In this document: piece after piece, positions 31,500-45,172 of the stretch
Numbering within the stretch: position 1 is the first letter of the stretch
Layout of the letters: the number at the start of each line of letters is the position of its first letter
DNA from: Glandiceps talaboti
Lineage: Eukaryota; Hemichordata; Enteropneusta; Spengelidae
Direction: 5' to 3'
Assembly: GCF_964340395.1 (NCBI RefSeq)
Contig: NC_135550.1
Location: 15,011,908-15,075,907, forward strand
Length of the DNA: 64,000 nucleotides
Translations under genes and position numbers: made by a program
The notes under the pieces: generated by a model
Database searches by the model: none
What the model was told of the DNA's origin: nothing
The model's input: only the letters and a program-made list of their open reading frames with translations

Positions 31500-34400
31500 T
31501 TTCTGGTCTGTCTAAAGTGGTGCGATGATGCAAACTTTTTTTTTATAATTGTCAAACCTTCCACTCAATCCACTCTTTATGACAGTTATTCATCTGTTGT
31601 ATTTAGTACTTTAGAGCAAGTATGTGTGTGGGGGCAGATGTAATTTGCTTGTTCACAATTGGCTGTGCAGTTTTCTTCACTGAAGCAGCAATTAATGTAG
31701 GGAGGGTTCTATTTGTGTTTCCCCCTAGATCTGCTGACTGCATGGGCTGGACAAACACGTAAAAAAAAAGATTGACGCAAAGGTATTTAAGTGATGTGGG
31801 CGCTGTCCAGAACCAATTCTTTTTTTTTTCTTTGGGTCATAAGCCAAGTTTTTTTTTAGGTATCAAGTGTACACAATACACATGGACTGACTCACATGGA
31901 CTGACACACACAGACACACACACATGGACTGACACACATGGACTGACACACACAGACACACATACTCACTCACTATTAGTACATGTACAGACATAATGTG
32001 ATGTCAGTTGATTTCCAATGATTCTGTTACATGTATTTTTAACATGCATGAATGAATACACGAATAGGTAAAATTTTGGCATATGACCAAAATGGAATAT
32101 TTCATTTTATTTTATTTCATTTTGTATTTGTATTTATGGCCATTAGTTTATGATATGTCCAAGCATTGAAACTAACACACACAATCTACGATTTAGATTT
32201 GGTGTTAGAATGAATGTCTAACAAAGAACCTATTCCTCCATGCAGGAAACTTGTGAATTTTTTGTTTTGAAGTATTGAATTTATCTTCAGTACAGTACTA
32301 CTGCAGTATCACATAGGAATGTTAGGTCACATTAGTTCACACATCTGAGGTAGTCAAATTGAATTAGTGTCGCCATTTTGGATATTATTTGGGTCACAGA
32401 ATGGTGTGTACACAAACTGTACAATTGCCAGATATCAAGTACAATTAATTGTCATTATTTATTTGAAAGAACTCCTTGAGTTTTATACATTACCAGTATC
32501 AAAATTTTTTTTTTGATATCATAATTTGTTATCGTTTTTTTATATTGAGTGTTTAGTTCTAGTTTGTACATATGATATGAGTCGAAGAAATGAGTGCAAA
32601 TTTTGACGGATAGTTGAAAGACTCCCAAAATATTTAGTGTACGTACACAAACTGTACACAGGTATTTCTATCACTAGACAGTAAAGTACAGTATAAATCA
32701 TTGTTTAGTTAAAGGACCTACTTGACTTTTGAACACAATCACAGGTTTTATATTGTCTACAATACTATGACAAAACTTTACCAGCACTCAGAGTGAACTA
32801 TAAATGAACTCTCACAGGAGCCTTTATGTGCTTGAAGTTTGGTAGGTGAACCATGGCAACAGACTCATCAATAAAGACAAGCGTGAGTAGTTTATAAATT
32901 CTTAACAAGTTAAAGGGTTTGGAAGTCAACGATTTCTGAGAATTTTGATTATTTTTAGCTGAAGTGTTATTACCAGTAGTTGTATACAAGTTGTATTCCC
33001 ACCACTTTCCAATATGGCAACTGCAATTCCAGACTTGGAAACCTTTCTAAAAGAACTTGGAGATGATTACCTTTCCTGTACAATCTGTTTAGAGGAGTAC
33101 AAGAATCCTAAAGTGCTACCATGTGATCATACATTTTGTCAAGAATGTCTGATCAAGATTGTTGAAAGAGAAGGTAGGTTGCAGTGTTCGGTTTGTGATA
33201 AATCCTGTGAGTTACCCGACACTGGAGTTCCTGGACTTAAAACCAACTTCTTCATGAACTCCCTGCTTGACATAGTTGAACGGTGTCAACCAACTGATGT
33301 GTCAGAACCAGGGCTATGTGAAGGATGTGATGAAAACACAGCAACAAACAGGTGTGTAGATTGCTACATCAATTTTTGTCCTTCATGTACAAAACCCCAT
33401 AAAAGAGCCCGTGTCACTAGAAATCATACCATTATCACACTAGAAGAGTTTAAAGAAGGCAAGTCCACAAGTCACTTACTACCACAGAAAGTCTACTGCA
33501 ATGATCACCCAGAGAATGAAGTGAAATACTACTGTGAGAGCTGTCAAGTCACTATGTGTACCGACTGTGCCATGATTAAACACCGTACTGCTGAACACGT
33601 TTACAAAGAACTCACAGAGACAGCAGATAAATACATTATACAGTTGAAAGAAATGGTGGCCAAACTGAGAAAGAAAGAAAAGGAAACTGAAAGATGTAAA
33701 TCAGAAGCCAAACAGACCAGAAACCAACTACAGGTACAGTGTCAGGAAGAAGAAAAGAAGGTGAGAAAGAAAGCAGAAGAGATAGTACAGAAAGTAAGAA
33801 AGGAAGAGAAGAGATTGGTAGAGGAGTTGAAGACAGAGTATGGACAGAAAGTGAAAACTACTGAAGTCCAAATAGATGAATGGGAAATGAAACATGGCAA
33901 CATTTCAAGTACATGTGGTTATCTAGAAGCACTGATGCATCATGGGAGTGCTGCTCAGCTGATGACCAACAAACAGCAAACAATACAACATATTGAGTCC
34001 CTCATTACCATGGACACCAAACCAAACATAAAACCAGAAGTGATGGCGTTCAAGCCAGCTGCAGAGGCCCTAGGACAAGGCATGCTGGGATTGCTGTGCA
34101 GAAAGACAGAGAAAAGTGACACAATAAGTAAAACCAGACATGTGGTAGATACCTGCATGGGTCAAAGGTCAAGAGATCATTCCACTGATACTGGTAACAT
34201 GAAAACAACTATGTCTGAGATATGTGCTTCCAAGTGCACTGTTGACAAACTTCCATCGAAGCTACTAGAAGGAGAGTCAGGTGACATAGTGATCAGAACC
34301 AAAGACAGCCAAGGAAGACAAGTCATACCAACACCAGCTGTGACGGCTCAGATGAGAAAACCAGATGGAACAAGAGAAGATGTCAAAGTTACTGACAACA

Positions 34401-37400
34401 GAGATGGTACACTAGTATTCACAGTCAGAGGAGAAATGGAAGGCAGACATCAAGTTACCATGGCAATAGGAGATCAGCCGATACATGGATCACCTTTTAA
34501 TATTCCTGTCACCAAAAGAATGGTGAAGACCTTCGGGAAGAAAGGTAATAGGAAAGGATGTTTTAATGGGCCAACCAGTGTCATCATGAATAAATGAAGA
34601 CAACTTGTTGTTGCCGAGAAATTTAATAACAGGATACAAGTGACAGATAGGGATGGAAATCACATTAGATTTATTACATTCACTCACTTTAAGAATGCCT
34701 TCCAACCATTGGATGTAGCAGTGTCAGATGATGGAGATTATTTCATAACAGATGATGGTAATAATCAAATAGTCGTCAGTGATGAGGATGGAAACTTTAT
34801 CAGATGCTTTGGACAGAATGAAATGAAGTCACCATATGGTATAGCTATCAATCCTGTAGATGGCACTGTTTATGTGACTGACTGGGATGGTAAAGGTGCT
34901 CACACTGACAAGACAACACACTGTATTAGAAAATACACCCAGAATGGTAAATACATCACTACAATAGGCAGCTATGGAACTGGACCAAGTCAATTCAAAG
35001 GACCTTTACATCTTTGTGTCAGCAGACAAGGTAGACTGTATGTACCAGACTATGGCAACAACCGCATACAGGTCTTCAACCAACAATGTCAATTCCTGTA
35101 TGAGTTTGGTGACTATGGGGAAGAAGATGGTGACCTGAAATGGCCAAAGTCAGTGGCTGTAGACAAGGATGAATGTCTGTACATTGCAGAACAAGGCAAT
35201 CATAGAGTACAGAAATTTGACAGTAAGGGTCATTTCATATGTCGTATTGATAGTGAAGAGGATGGATTGGTAAACCCAAGTTCTGTGACATTAACAGACG
35301 ATTGGCCTGTCAAAGTAGTTGTGACATATTTCAAAGGCAACTACCTGAAGGTATTCACTCAATGAACTCAGAAAACATCAAATCAACATCACTCACTTCT
35401 ACATGTAACAAACAGTAGCAGATGTGATGTTCTAGTACTTGCAAAATGACACCCATCACCAGACATAGAGAATTGGACTACAGCATAACAACCCAGCACC
35501 TATACTTAATCAGACAGTATGACCATGACACAGATAAAAAAACTTGAATAAAAATTGTTACTTCCATTTCAATCCCTACTGGACAAAGTGCTGTATTAAA
35601 AATATCCATAGTAACAAGGTTCTGGCATTGAACTTGAACACCTACCTTGACCACATGGTGAACAAAATCACCATTGCGTATAGAACAACACTATGGAAAA
35701 CTCAACTCAATTACCACTCTCACTTTCACTTTATACCCTGCACATATTTGAGGAAGGCGTGCTAGGCTGTACAATACCACATTCAGCTGTGTACTTTTAG
35801 AGTGAAATTCTTGATTCTCAAACCTCACATGGACTACTAGTACTATGATCCAGACATCATCCTGACTTTAAACAGGTACCTTAGTATGTACAGAATTCAA
35901 CAAGTGCACACAATACATGGCTATAAACTATTCGTACACTTATACGCAGATTGTGATCATGAAATTGAACTTGAAAGTGAATGCAGCAGATATTTTGCGT
36001 GTATGGAGGACAGCGGTTGTGGAATTGTTCTCCCACATAATTTGTCTACATGGATTACTGACTCCATATAAACCAATGGTATCTGATCTCACCTCCTTGA
36101 CTATATACAACACTACATAATTAGGATCTTCACGCTGAATTGTGACATATAAGCTAAGGCCACGTCTACACGATATCATTTTCAAATGAAAATGCAACTA
36201 TTTTGTTGTGTTTGTGCAAGCTGTCTAGATGAAGACAATAAGTGCACCAATGAAAATGCAACAATTTGAAATTGCTGTTCTAAAAGTGGATCATTTTGAA
36301 ACCAATTTATTTCCATTTGAAAACAGAGTCTGTTTGAATGGGCAAAAACAGAAAGATTCATCATGTAAATGACAGAAAGCACACATATTTAACCTCAGAA
36401 AGGACCCCATTGATGACATACTAAAAATATATAAACCACGTCATTGTGTTTGCACAAGTGTTTGTATTGTTCTGTCTTAGGAGTTTCCTTGTAGATGACC
36501 AAAAACATTTGTTGCCCTATTGGGTAAGCACATCAAAATGAAAACAATATCATTTTTATTTGAAAACAATGTCATTGCAGCCTAAGAGGCCAAACAAAAG
36601 TAAATCCTACAATTGGTCAAAATAAGTCAACTCAAAGCATGACACTGACCATGATACACACGCTGACCACAGTAAACATGGCTGGCATTGACCACAATAC
36701 TGACACTGACCACAGTAAACATGGCTGGCATTGACCACAATACTGACAATGACCCACAGTAAACATGGCTGGCATTGACCACAATACTGACACTGACCAC
36801 AGTAAACATGGCTGGCATTGACCACAATACTGACACTGACAGTAAACATGGCTGGCATTGACCACAATACTGACAATGACCCACAGTAAACATGGCTGGC
36901 ATTGACCACAATACTGACACTGACAGTAAACATGGCTGGCATTGACCACAATACTGACAATGACCCACAGTAAACATGGCTGGCATTGACCACAATACTG
37001 ACACTGACCACAGTAAACATGGCTGGCATTGACCACAATACTGACACTGACCACAGTAAACATGGCTCACATTACGTGAGAACAAGACAACTTTTGAGTA
37101 CCTCTTCGCTAAAATAATTATGGTATCTGCATGAACTGATCTGTTTGTAAGAACTCCTGACTAACAAAGCTACATAGACAATTAATAATGATTCATGCAC
37201 TGGACTGTGACATTTAGCCTTAATGACCTGTCCAACTGAGAGAGACTGTGTGTGTTTGTGAGCTGTATGGAAACATCTTTGCCGAGAATGACTTTGACCA
37301 TGAACATAATCAGCAAGATAAACACTCTTGACATCATTTGTGTGGAACAGCAAGAAAAGTATTCTGGAATTCTTAGCTTATCTTTCAATACATGGGGAAG

Positions 37401-40400
37401 TGTAGGTCTGTAACGTACGGTGTGAAAGGGCGCCCTCACACATTGGTTAACCCCTCTCAGAGTGGAGGCTGGCGAGGGTAGAGTGACACAACGTATCTTA
37501 CAACCAAGGGATAGCATCAGATGTATGGACAGACTGAATGTGAAATAGAGATTACATGTTGTTTTTCAAGAAGTCATTTACAAATCACTTCCTGTTTGTA
37601 CAATAACAAGTATTTTTCAAATTACTAAATTTTCTGCAATTTATTGAGCTATAAACAAGGACTTGGTAGATGTATATAATACCACATTACTTTTCAAGTA
37701 GAACTGGTCTTAGAAGACACACCCATTCAAATACTTTACTTCGGTGTAAATAATAGATGAAATTGATTTTGTGGATTAAAGTTTGACTTATTGTAAAATT
37801 AAGGTCAAATAAAAAGATACTAAAATAATAGTGATGTCTGATAATTGAGTGCCTGTGTTGTTGTTTTTTGAACTACAGTACTACACAAATAATGGATTTT
37901 TAAATCGAAATATGTATCACCTTTGGAGAAGATTTTTAACAAATTGATTACCACAAAGTGTACAAATAACAAAATATGCAAGAAGTGCCTAGCAAGATAT
38001 CATAAAATATCCATCTTTATAATTTACACATTTCTTATAGAACATTACAAGGTTTATTCTCCCATTTCACTGACCTTATCTCATCCATCACATTTTATAC
38101 ACACATCTCATTACACAATGCATACACACCTATCACAGCAATGCACTTTAATACCCCATAATACAGTATCCCTCATCTCATAAAATTTTACTAACCCTTC
38201 TTCCCATTCGTGCACTAGGTGGCTTTGCAAAATTGCATGCCTTTAGCTTTAGGATGTTATTTTATAGAGTAACAGAAATAGAAAATTCACTCAAAATATT
38301 TGAGTGCCCCCCCCCCCCCCACTTCATGTATGTCTCCCTAATTACATACAGCTGACCTCCTTTAATAATACTGTCATCACACATACCTTTGAAACTCTCA
38401 GACAAAAACATAAAATCCATATAGTCTCCATACCTGTAAAGACACTGGATCCAAGTCTGGAACTTCTAACACAGCGTTTCCTTTCCTGTTTTCAACTTTT
38501 ACAAGATCTGCCAAAATATCCGCTGTTTCACCTGTTCAATGAAATTTGTTAAGTTATAATGAATAGCGTGTATCTATGGTGGCAATGCTCATAATCATTG
38601 AATGAGTGGTAAAAATAAACATGTGTTTTTTTCCAAGGTTGGGGAACACCAGTAAGGTTAAAACTGTGTCAGGATTACCATACCTTGTACTGGTACTGTC
38701 ATTTTAGTGGGGGACGGAACCCTGTTAGATGGATTGAGGAAGTCAGGTTGATTTTATCTCCTGACCAAGTTTCCATTCCAATGTTTTCATTAAGGGTTTT
38801 GGGAAACCCAGTAACAGAAAGGGAGGAAGTGAGGTGAAACATTCAAGGAATGCCATCCATACCATGTATGGTATTTTTTGGCAGGGAGTAAATAGTAGAG
38901 TAAAACGGGAACTCACAAGTAGATTTTATCAACTAATACAATGCAACTCCTGTTTACTGTATTATCAACTGCTTCTAATCATCATAAATCATAAATGCTA
39001 GTGTAATTGTAAGGTACATCAACTTAACATTGTCAATGCAAGTCTCATACATCACTGCACTTCTAAGTTCAGATCAACGTCAGCTCCATACTGATCAGTG
39101 AAAATGAATGAAACCAATGCATTTCATCTCATTTTGTATCCAAGTTTTAATTAAACGATGTGAATTTACAAGGTATTGTTTCCCTCTATTAAGTTTACAA
39201 GTTACACAATGTTGGAGTGGAGTTAACATATGTACTAACCTTGGGAGTCACTAAAGAGTACTTTAATATGGGTCTGAGCTAAAGCCGCTAACATGCCCTC
39301 CAGGTATTGACTTCTAATGCTAGAAAAAGAAGGAAAAAAAAATACACAATATTTCTTTTTCATACGTTGTTCAATGTGGTCAAATAATTTCACAGTTCAA
39401 ATGGCCTGTCTTTTCATGGTTAAACTGATTATCTAGTAGTGAATGGTAGTGTATAGAATTAAGTACAACTCTACACTTCCCTATAGCTTGTATTGAATGA
39501 TACAATAGCTCAGACTGTATCCAGATTTCTGTTGTAGTTGCCTGTTATCATGCACTGCCCTATTAATGTTCTTCAATTCATTCTGGAATTATTGGGAGGC
39601 AGGCAAGCAAAGATAGTAATAATTGACCTTCCCACCACGGCCAACCAAGAAATTGTGTGTAAAAGAATGTGATGAACAAAAGCTAGCTTGACTAACAAAA
39701 AGAACAGTATGTACAATAATGTAACACTTCTCAGAGTTTTACTGTTATCTGTACATATCACTTACAGAAACTGCATTTTGTACTCAAATGTTGCCTATGG
39801 CCAAAAAGAAAAAATTGTTTCTGATCAGGACAGTTTGTCTAAAATAGTGCGATGATGCTGTGTTTTTTTTTGTTCGTTTTTTTTTTGTTTTTTTTTATTC
39901 TCAACAAATTTGTTACCCACTCTACTATTCATTACTGTTCTTTTTATTTAGTACTTCAGAGCAAGTGTGTGTGTGGCAGATGTCATTTGTTTGTTCATGA
40001 TTGGCTCTGTAGTTGTCTTCACTGAAGTAGGGAGGGTTATTTTTGTGTTTCCCATGGATATGTGGACTGCAGGGGCTAGACAAACAGGGGGAAAAAATGA
40101 CCGATACATGCACTGACCAGAAACAATTCTAATTATGTTGACTTTGATGTTTTGTTTTGGTATTGTTTTACAGCATGTTTTTGTCTTGTGTCACGTTTCC
40201 ATGTAATTGTATGTTAATACAGGTATTTCATTTATTCCTCTAAAGGGAGACAATACAGTATTATCTTGTTTCATCTTATGTAACAAGTACGGAAGGACAC
40301 TGGTACTGGTACTGGCACACCTCCTGACCTTTGTGGGCTCATTCACTTAAATTTAACCACATTGCTATGAAAGTCTGTATTTTGGTTCTAAACTTTTATT

Positions 40401-43400
40401 ATCACTTTAAATCCTGTTTTACCGACCTTGTAGTTGTTTGTGTACAAGCAAATACCCCCTCCCCCACCCCCGATAGATGATTATTTACAGAAAAATTGTT
40501 TTGCCAAGATAAATCATTGTGAAAGTGAATCGCTTTCATTGGTAAAATTCTAAATAACCACAGGTAATAAATATGGATTTAATATATTAACTTACAAAAT
40601 TGTTATGGTTCTAGGCTATGTTGTCAAAAATTACTTCTCCGGCAACATTAGAGTGTGAAAATTGTCTTTCCCAATTCAGCTTAGATTAGTCTGTGCCAAT
40701 ATAACTTTGTTCACAGTACTTTCAAAATGTCCTAATGGGAGGTATGACTGTGAAACAATTCCCTTCTTTCCTTTTTTTTTTTTTTTAAATTTTTTCCCCA
40801 AACAGGAAGACATGTGTACAGATTTTTTGTGAAAAAATAGTCTCATTTGGATGGTATTTCCCTGTTCACCTTCCTATGGGAGGACAACCATGGAGGGACC
40901 CCTTCTTCCTTTTGCTCCTTCATGTATGGCCATGAATCTACCATACACTTCATGTAATGCCAATGTTGGCATATGACACGCAGTGTCAAAATACTAGTAA
41001 ATTTCATTACATTAAAACATAGTCATGTTTAATACTCACATCTGTTTTTGTTTGTCTTCATTTGGTTTCACTTTGTCTTGTTCAATAATGATGCAGGGTC
41101 TGTCATACAGTGTACACAGCTGGTGAACTCTCTGTAACAACTTTTGTCTGTTTGCACCACTCGCAAAATCTGTAAAAGAACGGAAGTGTAGTAAGTACCT
41201 CAGCAAAAGAAAGTCTTCAATTTTGCTGTTATTTCGTTAAAAAATATTCTACCCATTTTCTGTTAAAATCAACAAGAAATATGAGGCTCGGGGGGGGGGG
41301 GTCACCATGTAACAGAGAATTAATGATCTCAGCTGTTTTTGATATGCTGCCAATGGTGATTAAAAAGATGTATGAACAAACTGGTCAAAATTGAAGGTAT
41401 AAAATAATGTGGAAACTGAAATTCATCCATATTATATTTCAATGTGGCTACCAAATGTGAACACCAAATTTTTGTAATGATTTCAAAAACACAGGAACAA
41501 GCTTTATTGCAAAGTCTCAGTGATGTGAGCTTCTATGATTTTCAAACAAATTAGTTATAGAATGCATTCTTTGTACACCTAGTTTTGGAATGACATTAGA
41601 TTTTCCATAAGAAAACAAGCAACCTACAATTTAAATGATATCTGCATTTATCAATAGATTGCATCCATTTCTCAGCAAAACTGGTGTTCAGATATACAAT
41701 CTGGGCTAAACTTTACAATAAAAATTTTTGCCTTTGCGTTAGTACATTTGTACTGATTACAGCTACATGTATCAAATTAAAGTAAAAGTCCAGTCAGACT
41801 TATTTCTGCCTTTAGTACACTTTTATTCATTACTGCTATCAACTTACAAACGATTTCGGGTGATAAAATAGCACCTCGATAATTTATTCAACTTTGAAAT
41901 CTTGTAAAGAAGCCCTTCTGCACTTGACATGTGTCCAGTCACTTTGGGGATTTCCTGCAAGGGTTTCAGGGAAAATCTCATAATGACATCACATTTACAA
42001 CAACAATTACTTTCCCTTCACAAGTACAAAGAGTTCAAGACCAAGAGATTATGGTAAATGTAATGTCAGCACATTTACTGAAGCGTTAAATACCTCACCT
42101 GACCACACTTTTCTTTCAACACCAATTCTCCGACTGACTACATAATCACAGTTGGCTAACTGACACACAGAAACATTCAAGTTATGTTTGAGTCTCAAAG
42201 TAGATAAGATATTGGAAGAGTTGATTTCTCTGGAATCTACAAACACTACAGGCTTCATTGCGTCATGCTGTGGATGGAATAAGAGAACATATTTATCATT
42301 TTAAAGTTACATATAGCTCACTCTTCTGCCTAAATTATTCCATTCTACCCATAGTAAATTAGTATGGTTACAGTTAAAGCTGTCTACACAAAATACTGTT
42401 TAGTTTATTGGCTCTGTTTGATACAACCATACAGAAACCTGAATTGAACTTTGAAGATCACTGGAAAAAATTAGGACGAAATTAACTGCATACAGTACAC
42501 AAAAGTAGTGTATACAATATTGTGTATGTTCACTCATTGCAGCTTGGATTGTGCATGTCAGACAGAGAAATGATTGGACACACACATGCACGAATGGACA
42601 GGTGGACTGACACAATATCAACAGCCCCCCCACCCCACCCCCACCCACCCACCCACACCCACTTGAGCTAAAAAACTAAAAAATTACAACATACCTCTTG
42701 AGTACTGAACTGTTCTTGTAGACCTGTATCACATGGCTGTTTCAGCCCTGTATTACATGACTGTTGCAGATCTGTATAGCATGACTGTTGCAGATCTGAA
42801 TTACATGACAGTTGCAGACCTGTATTACATGACTGTTGCAGATCTGTATAGCATGACTGTTGCAGATCTGAATTACATGACAGTTGCAGACCTGTATTAC
42901 ATGACTGTTGCAGATCTGTATTACATGACTGTTGCAGATCTGTATTACATGGCTGTTGTATACCTGTATGGCATGACTGTTGCTGATCTCTATTGCATGG
43001 CTGCTGCAGACCTGTATTGCATGGCTGTTGCAGATCTGTATTACATGACAGTTGCAGACCTGTATTACATGACTGTTGCAGATCTGTATTACATGACTGT
43101 TGCAGATCTGTATTACATGACTGTTGCAGATCTGTATTACATGGCTGTTGTATACCTGTATGGCATGACTGTTGCTGATCTCTATTGCATGGCTGCTGCA
43201 GACCTGTATTGCATGGCTGTTGCAGACCTGTATTACATGACTGTTGTCTCCCTAAATTTGGAGTTGTTTTACTACTACTATTAGTCTGTTTCAATTCAAT
43301 TTGACGCTTAAACATCATTTGTTTTTCCTTCTGTCTTTTCAGTCTCTCCTCTCTTTCTATCTGATGTTGAGTTGTTTTCCTGTCATGTGACAATAAAGTC

Positions 43401-44296
43401 TTGTCTATAGTGCTAATCGCTTTTACCTGGTTTTCATTAATCGCCAAGGGTGATTTGAACTCTCTGTGTTTAGTGAAATGTTTTCCAGCGACATCAAAGT
43501 TTGTACTCCTGTGTTTTGAGTTTGTATCATGGTGTCTGTGGGCTTCATAATGTACATTATTGTGAGGGTCATGTTTGATTGTTTTGTTGGAATTTTGTTT
43601 GATATGGGAAACTTTCTCTATTGCATCAAAATTACCAACATCGTTTTCAAAGCCCCAATCCATTTGTCTAGGTGCAGTAATGGACGTCACTTTGTCTGTG
43701 TTCATGTCGTCATCATCGCTTGACGAGTCTGGCAGAACGATTCTCCTCCGCCTTCTTTGTTTTTCTTTCCTCCCCTCCCTAACATTAGCAAAGCCATCCT
43801 CCTGCACCTGCACCTGTCCCCTCCTCCTAGTTCTTCTCTTCCCATCCAGGATATTGTCCAGGTTAATGGTCATTTCAAATTTATCAAATGCTTCGTCATT
43901 AACTATTTCCTCTTCTTCACTGAGCACACAAAAGCTATCTTCCTCGTAGTTCTGATCTTGTTCTGCAACCTGAGAGAAAATCATATGGTCATCATCTTCT
44001 TTTGCATCTTTGTATACCATCTTGTACTTGTTCTTGAAGACACCGTCACTTGATAAATTCATTCGTTTATGATGAAGGGACTGTAAATAGACTTGTTTCA
44101 TGTCTGTTGGGAAGGAAGGAAGAAACAAAATCAAATTAGGAATCAATGTATGATTATTATGCTCGATGATTTTGAGTATTTTCAAATATATATTGTAATA
44201 GTCCTAAGAGAAAAGAGCAACAGGGAATTTGAATAATAATTATGCAATCAAATTTGGTAGAAGTACACAGACACATATACAGACAGACACAGATAT

Positions 44297-44341
<45 letters not shown>

Positions 44342-44384
44342 TATACACATCTGCAGCAGCACATGTGCATACACCACCCCCCCC

Positions 44385-44415
<31 letters not shown>

Positions 44416-45141
44416 ACACACACATTTCAGCAATACATTCCCACTTGCAAAATTTGACCAAGACCTGAAAGTCTACTGTTGTGTAGATCTGGATCATGGC
44501 AAAGTACAGCAAGTTCACATGGTAATTGTAATGGTTGAATGAAATTGACATACATGATGCAGACAAACACAGATAAATTAATACATGTACTTATACTGTG
44601 TGGATATACATACTAATGGCTGCTGGTGACACCTGTGTAGCGTCATCAATAAACTCCTCCAATGATGTGTCTATTACATCAGTGTTAGTTTCATCTGATG
44701 AATAACCATCTATATCATCGGATACTTCAGCTTCCTCTTCCAGAAATCCCCTCACCATATCACATTTTCGTTTTCTTGCCTGTATCCATATTATTAATAA
44801 ACATCTTTGTAAGTAGTATTCAACGAGGTTAGAGCTAGAAGTGTTCATATGTACTTTCAATTATGCACAATTATTAGTTTGCAATATCTCTGAACTGAGC
44901 TGAAACTATTGAAAAATGGCACTCTGCCTCTCTATCGGCCTGTCTCCATCCCTCCCACTCCCTTCCCATTCTCATCATGTCTCTGTCCGTCTATCTCTAT
45001 CTGTCTGTCTGTCTCTATTTCTCTCTGTCTGTCTGTCTGTCTCTGTCTGTCTGCCTGTCTCTATTTCTGTCTGTCTCTGTCTCTCTTTGTCTGTCTGTCT
45101 CCCTTTGTCTGTCTGTCTCCCTCCCTTCCCTCTCTTTTCTT

Positions 45142-45172
<31 letters not shown>

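Larger units (their letters stand above)
33014..35365 (+). pseudogene. TRIM-NHL E3 ubiquitin ligase gene, intronless, one in-frame TGA
   Basis: One 784-codon reading frame with a single TGA at 34595-34597 (codon 528). In order: RING (C22-C61, [20 protein letters not shown]), B-box 1 (about 101-140), B-box 2 (about 161-200, [13 protein letters not shown]), coiled coil (205-300), filamin-type Ig repeat (400-500) and NHL repeats (510-783). Architecture matches TRIM2/3/45/56/71-like proteins, which transfer ubiquitin and bind RNA or protein through the NHL propeller. The start has a good context (AAT ATG G). Lack of introns suggests retrocopy origin or the intronless TRIM expansion known in some invertebrates. 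The stop falls inside the first NHL repeat (VIMNK[15 protein letters not shown]). It gives either a 527-residue TRIM without propeller, a recent pseudogene, a polymorphism or a base error; no other break is seen. It lies antisense inside FANCM intron 18. Confidence 0.85.
30593..38433. other. FANCM intron 18 (7.8 kb), host of the TRIM gene
   Basis: Besides the TRIM gene it holds a C19/A29 run, a dispersed repeat at 31497, a hAT-like candidate at 36159, the 43-bp tandem array and a short repeat at 37426. The rest is AT-rich non-coding sequence. Confidence 0.85.

Noticed and set aside
36607-37085. Three overlapping Cys-rich frames of about 145 codons
   Set aside because: All three frames of the 43-bp tandem array are open because the unit lacks stops; not genes.
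42733-43284. 183-codon plus-strand frame of MTVADLYY-like repeats
   Set aside because: Antisense of the FANCM octapeptide minisatellite. The minus frame is the one supported by flanking exon homology.
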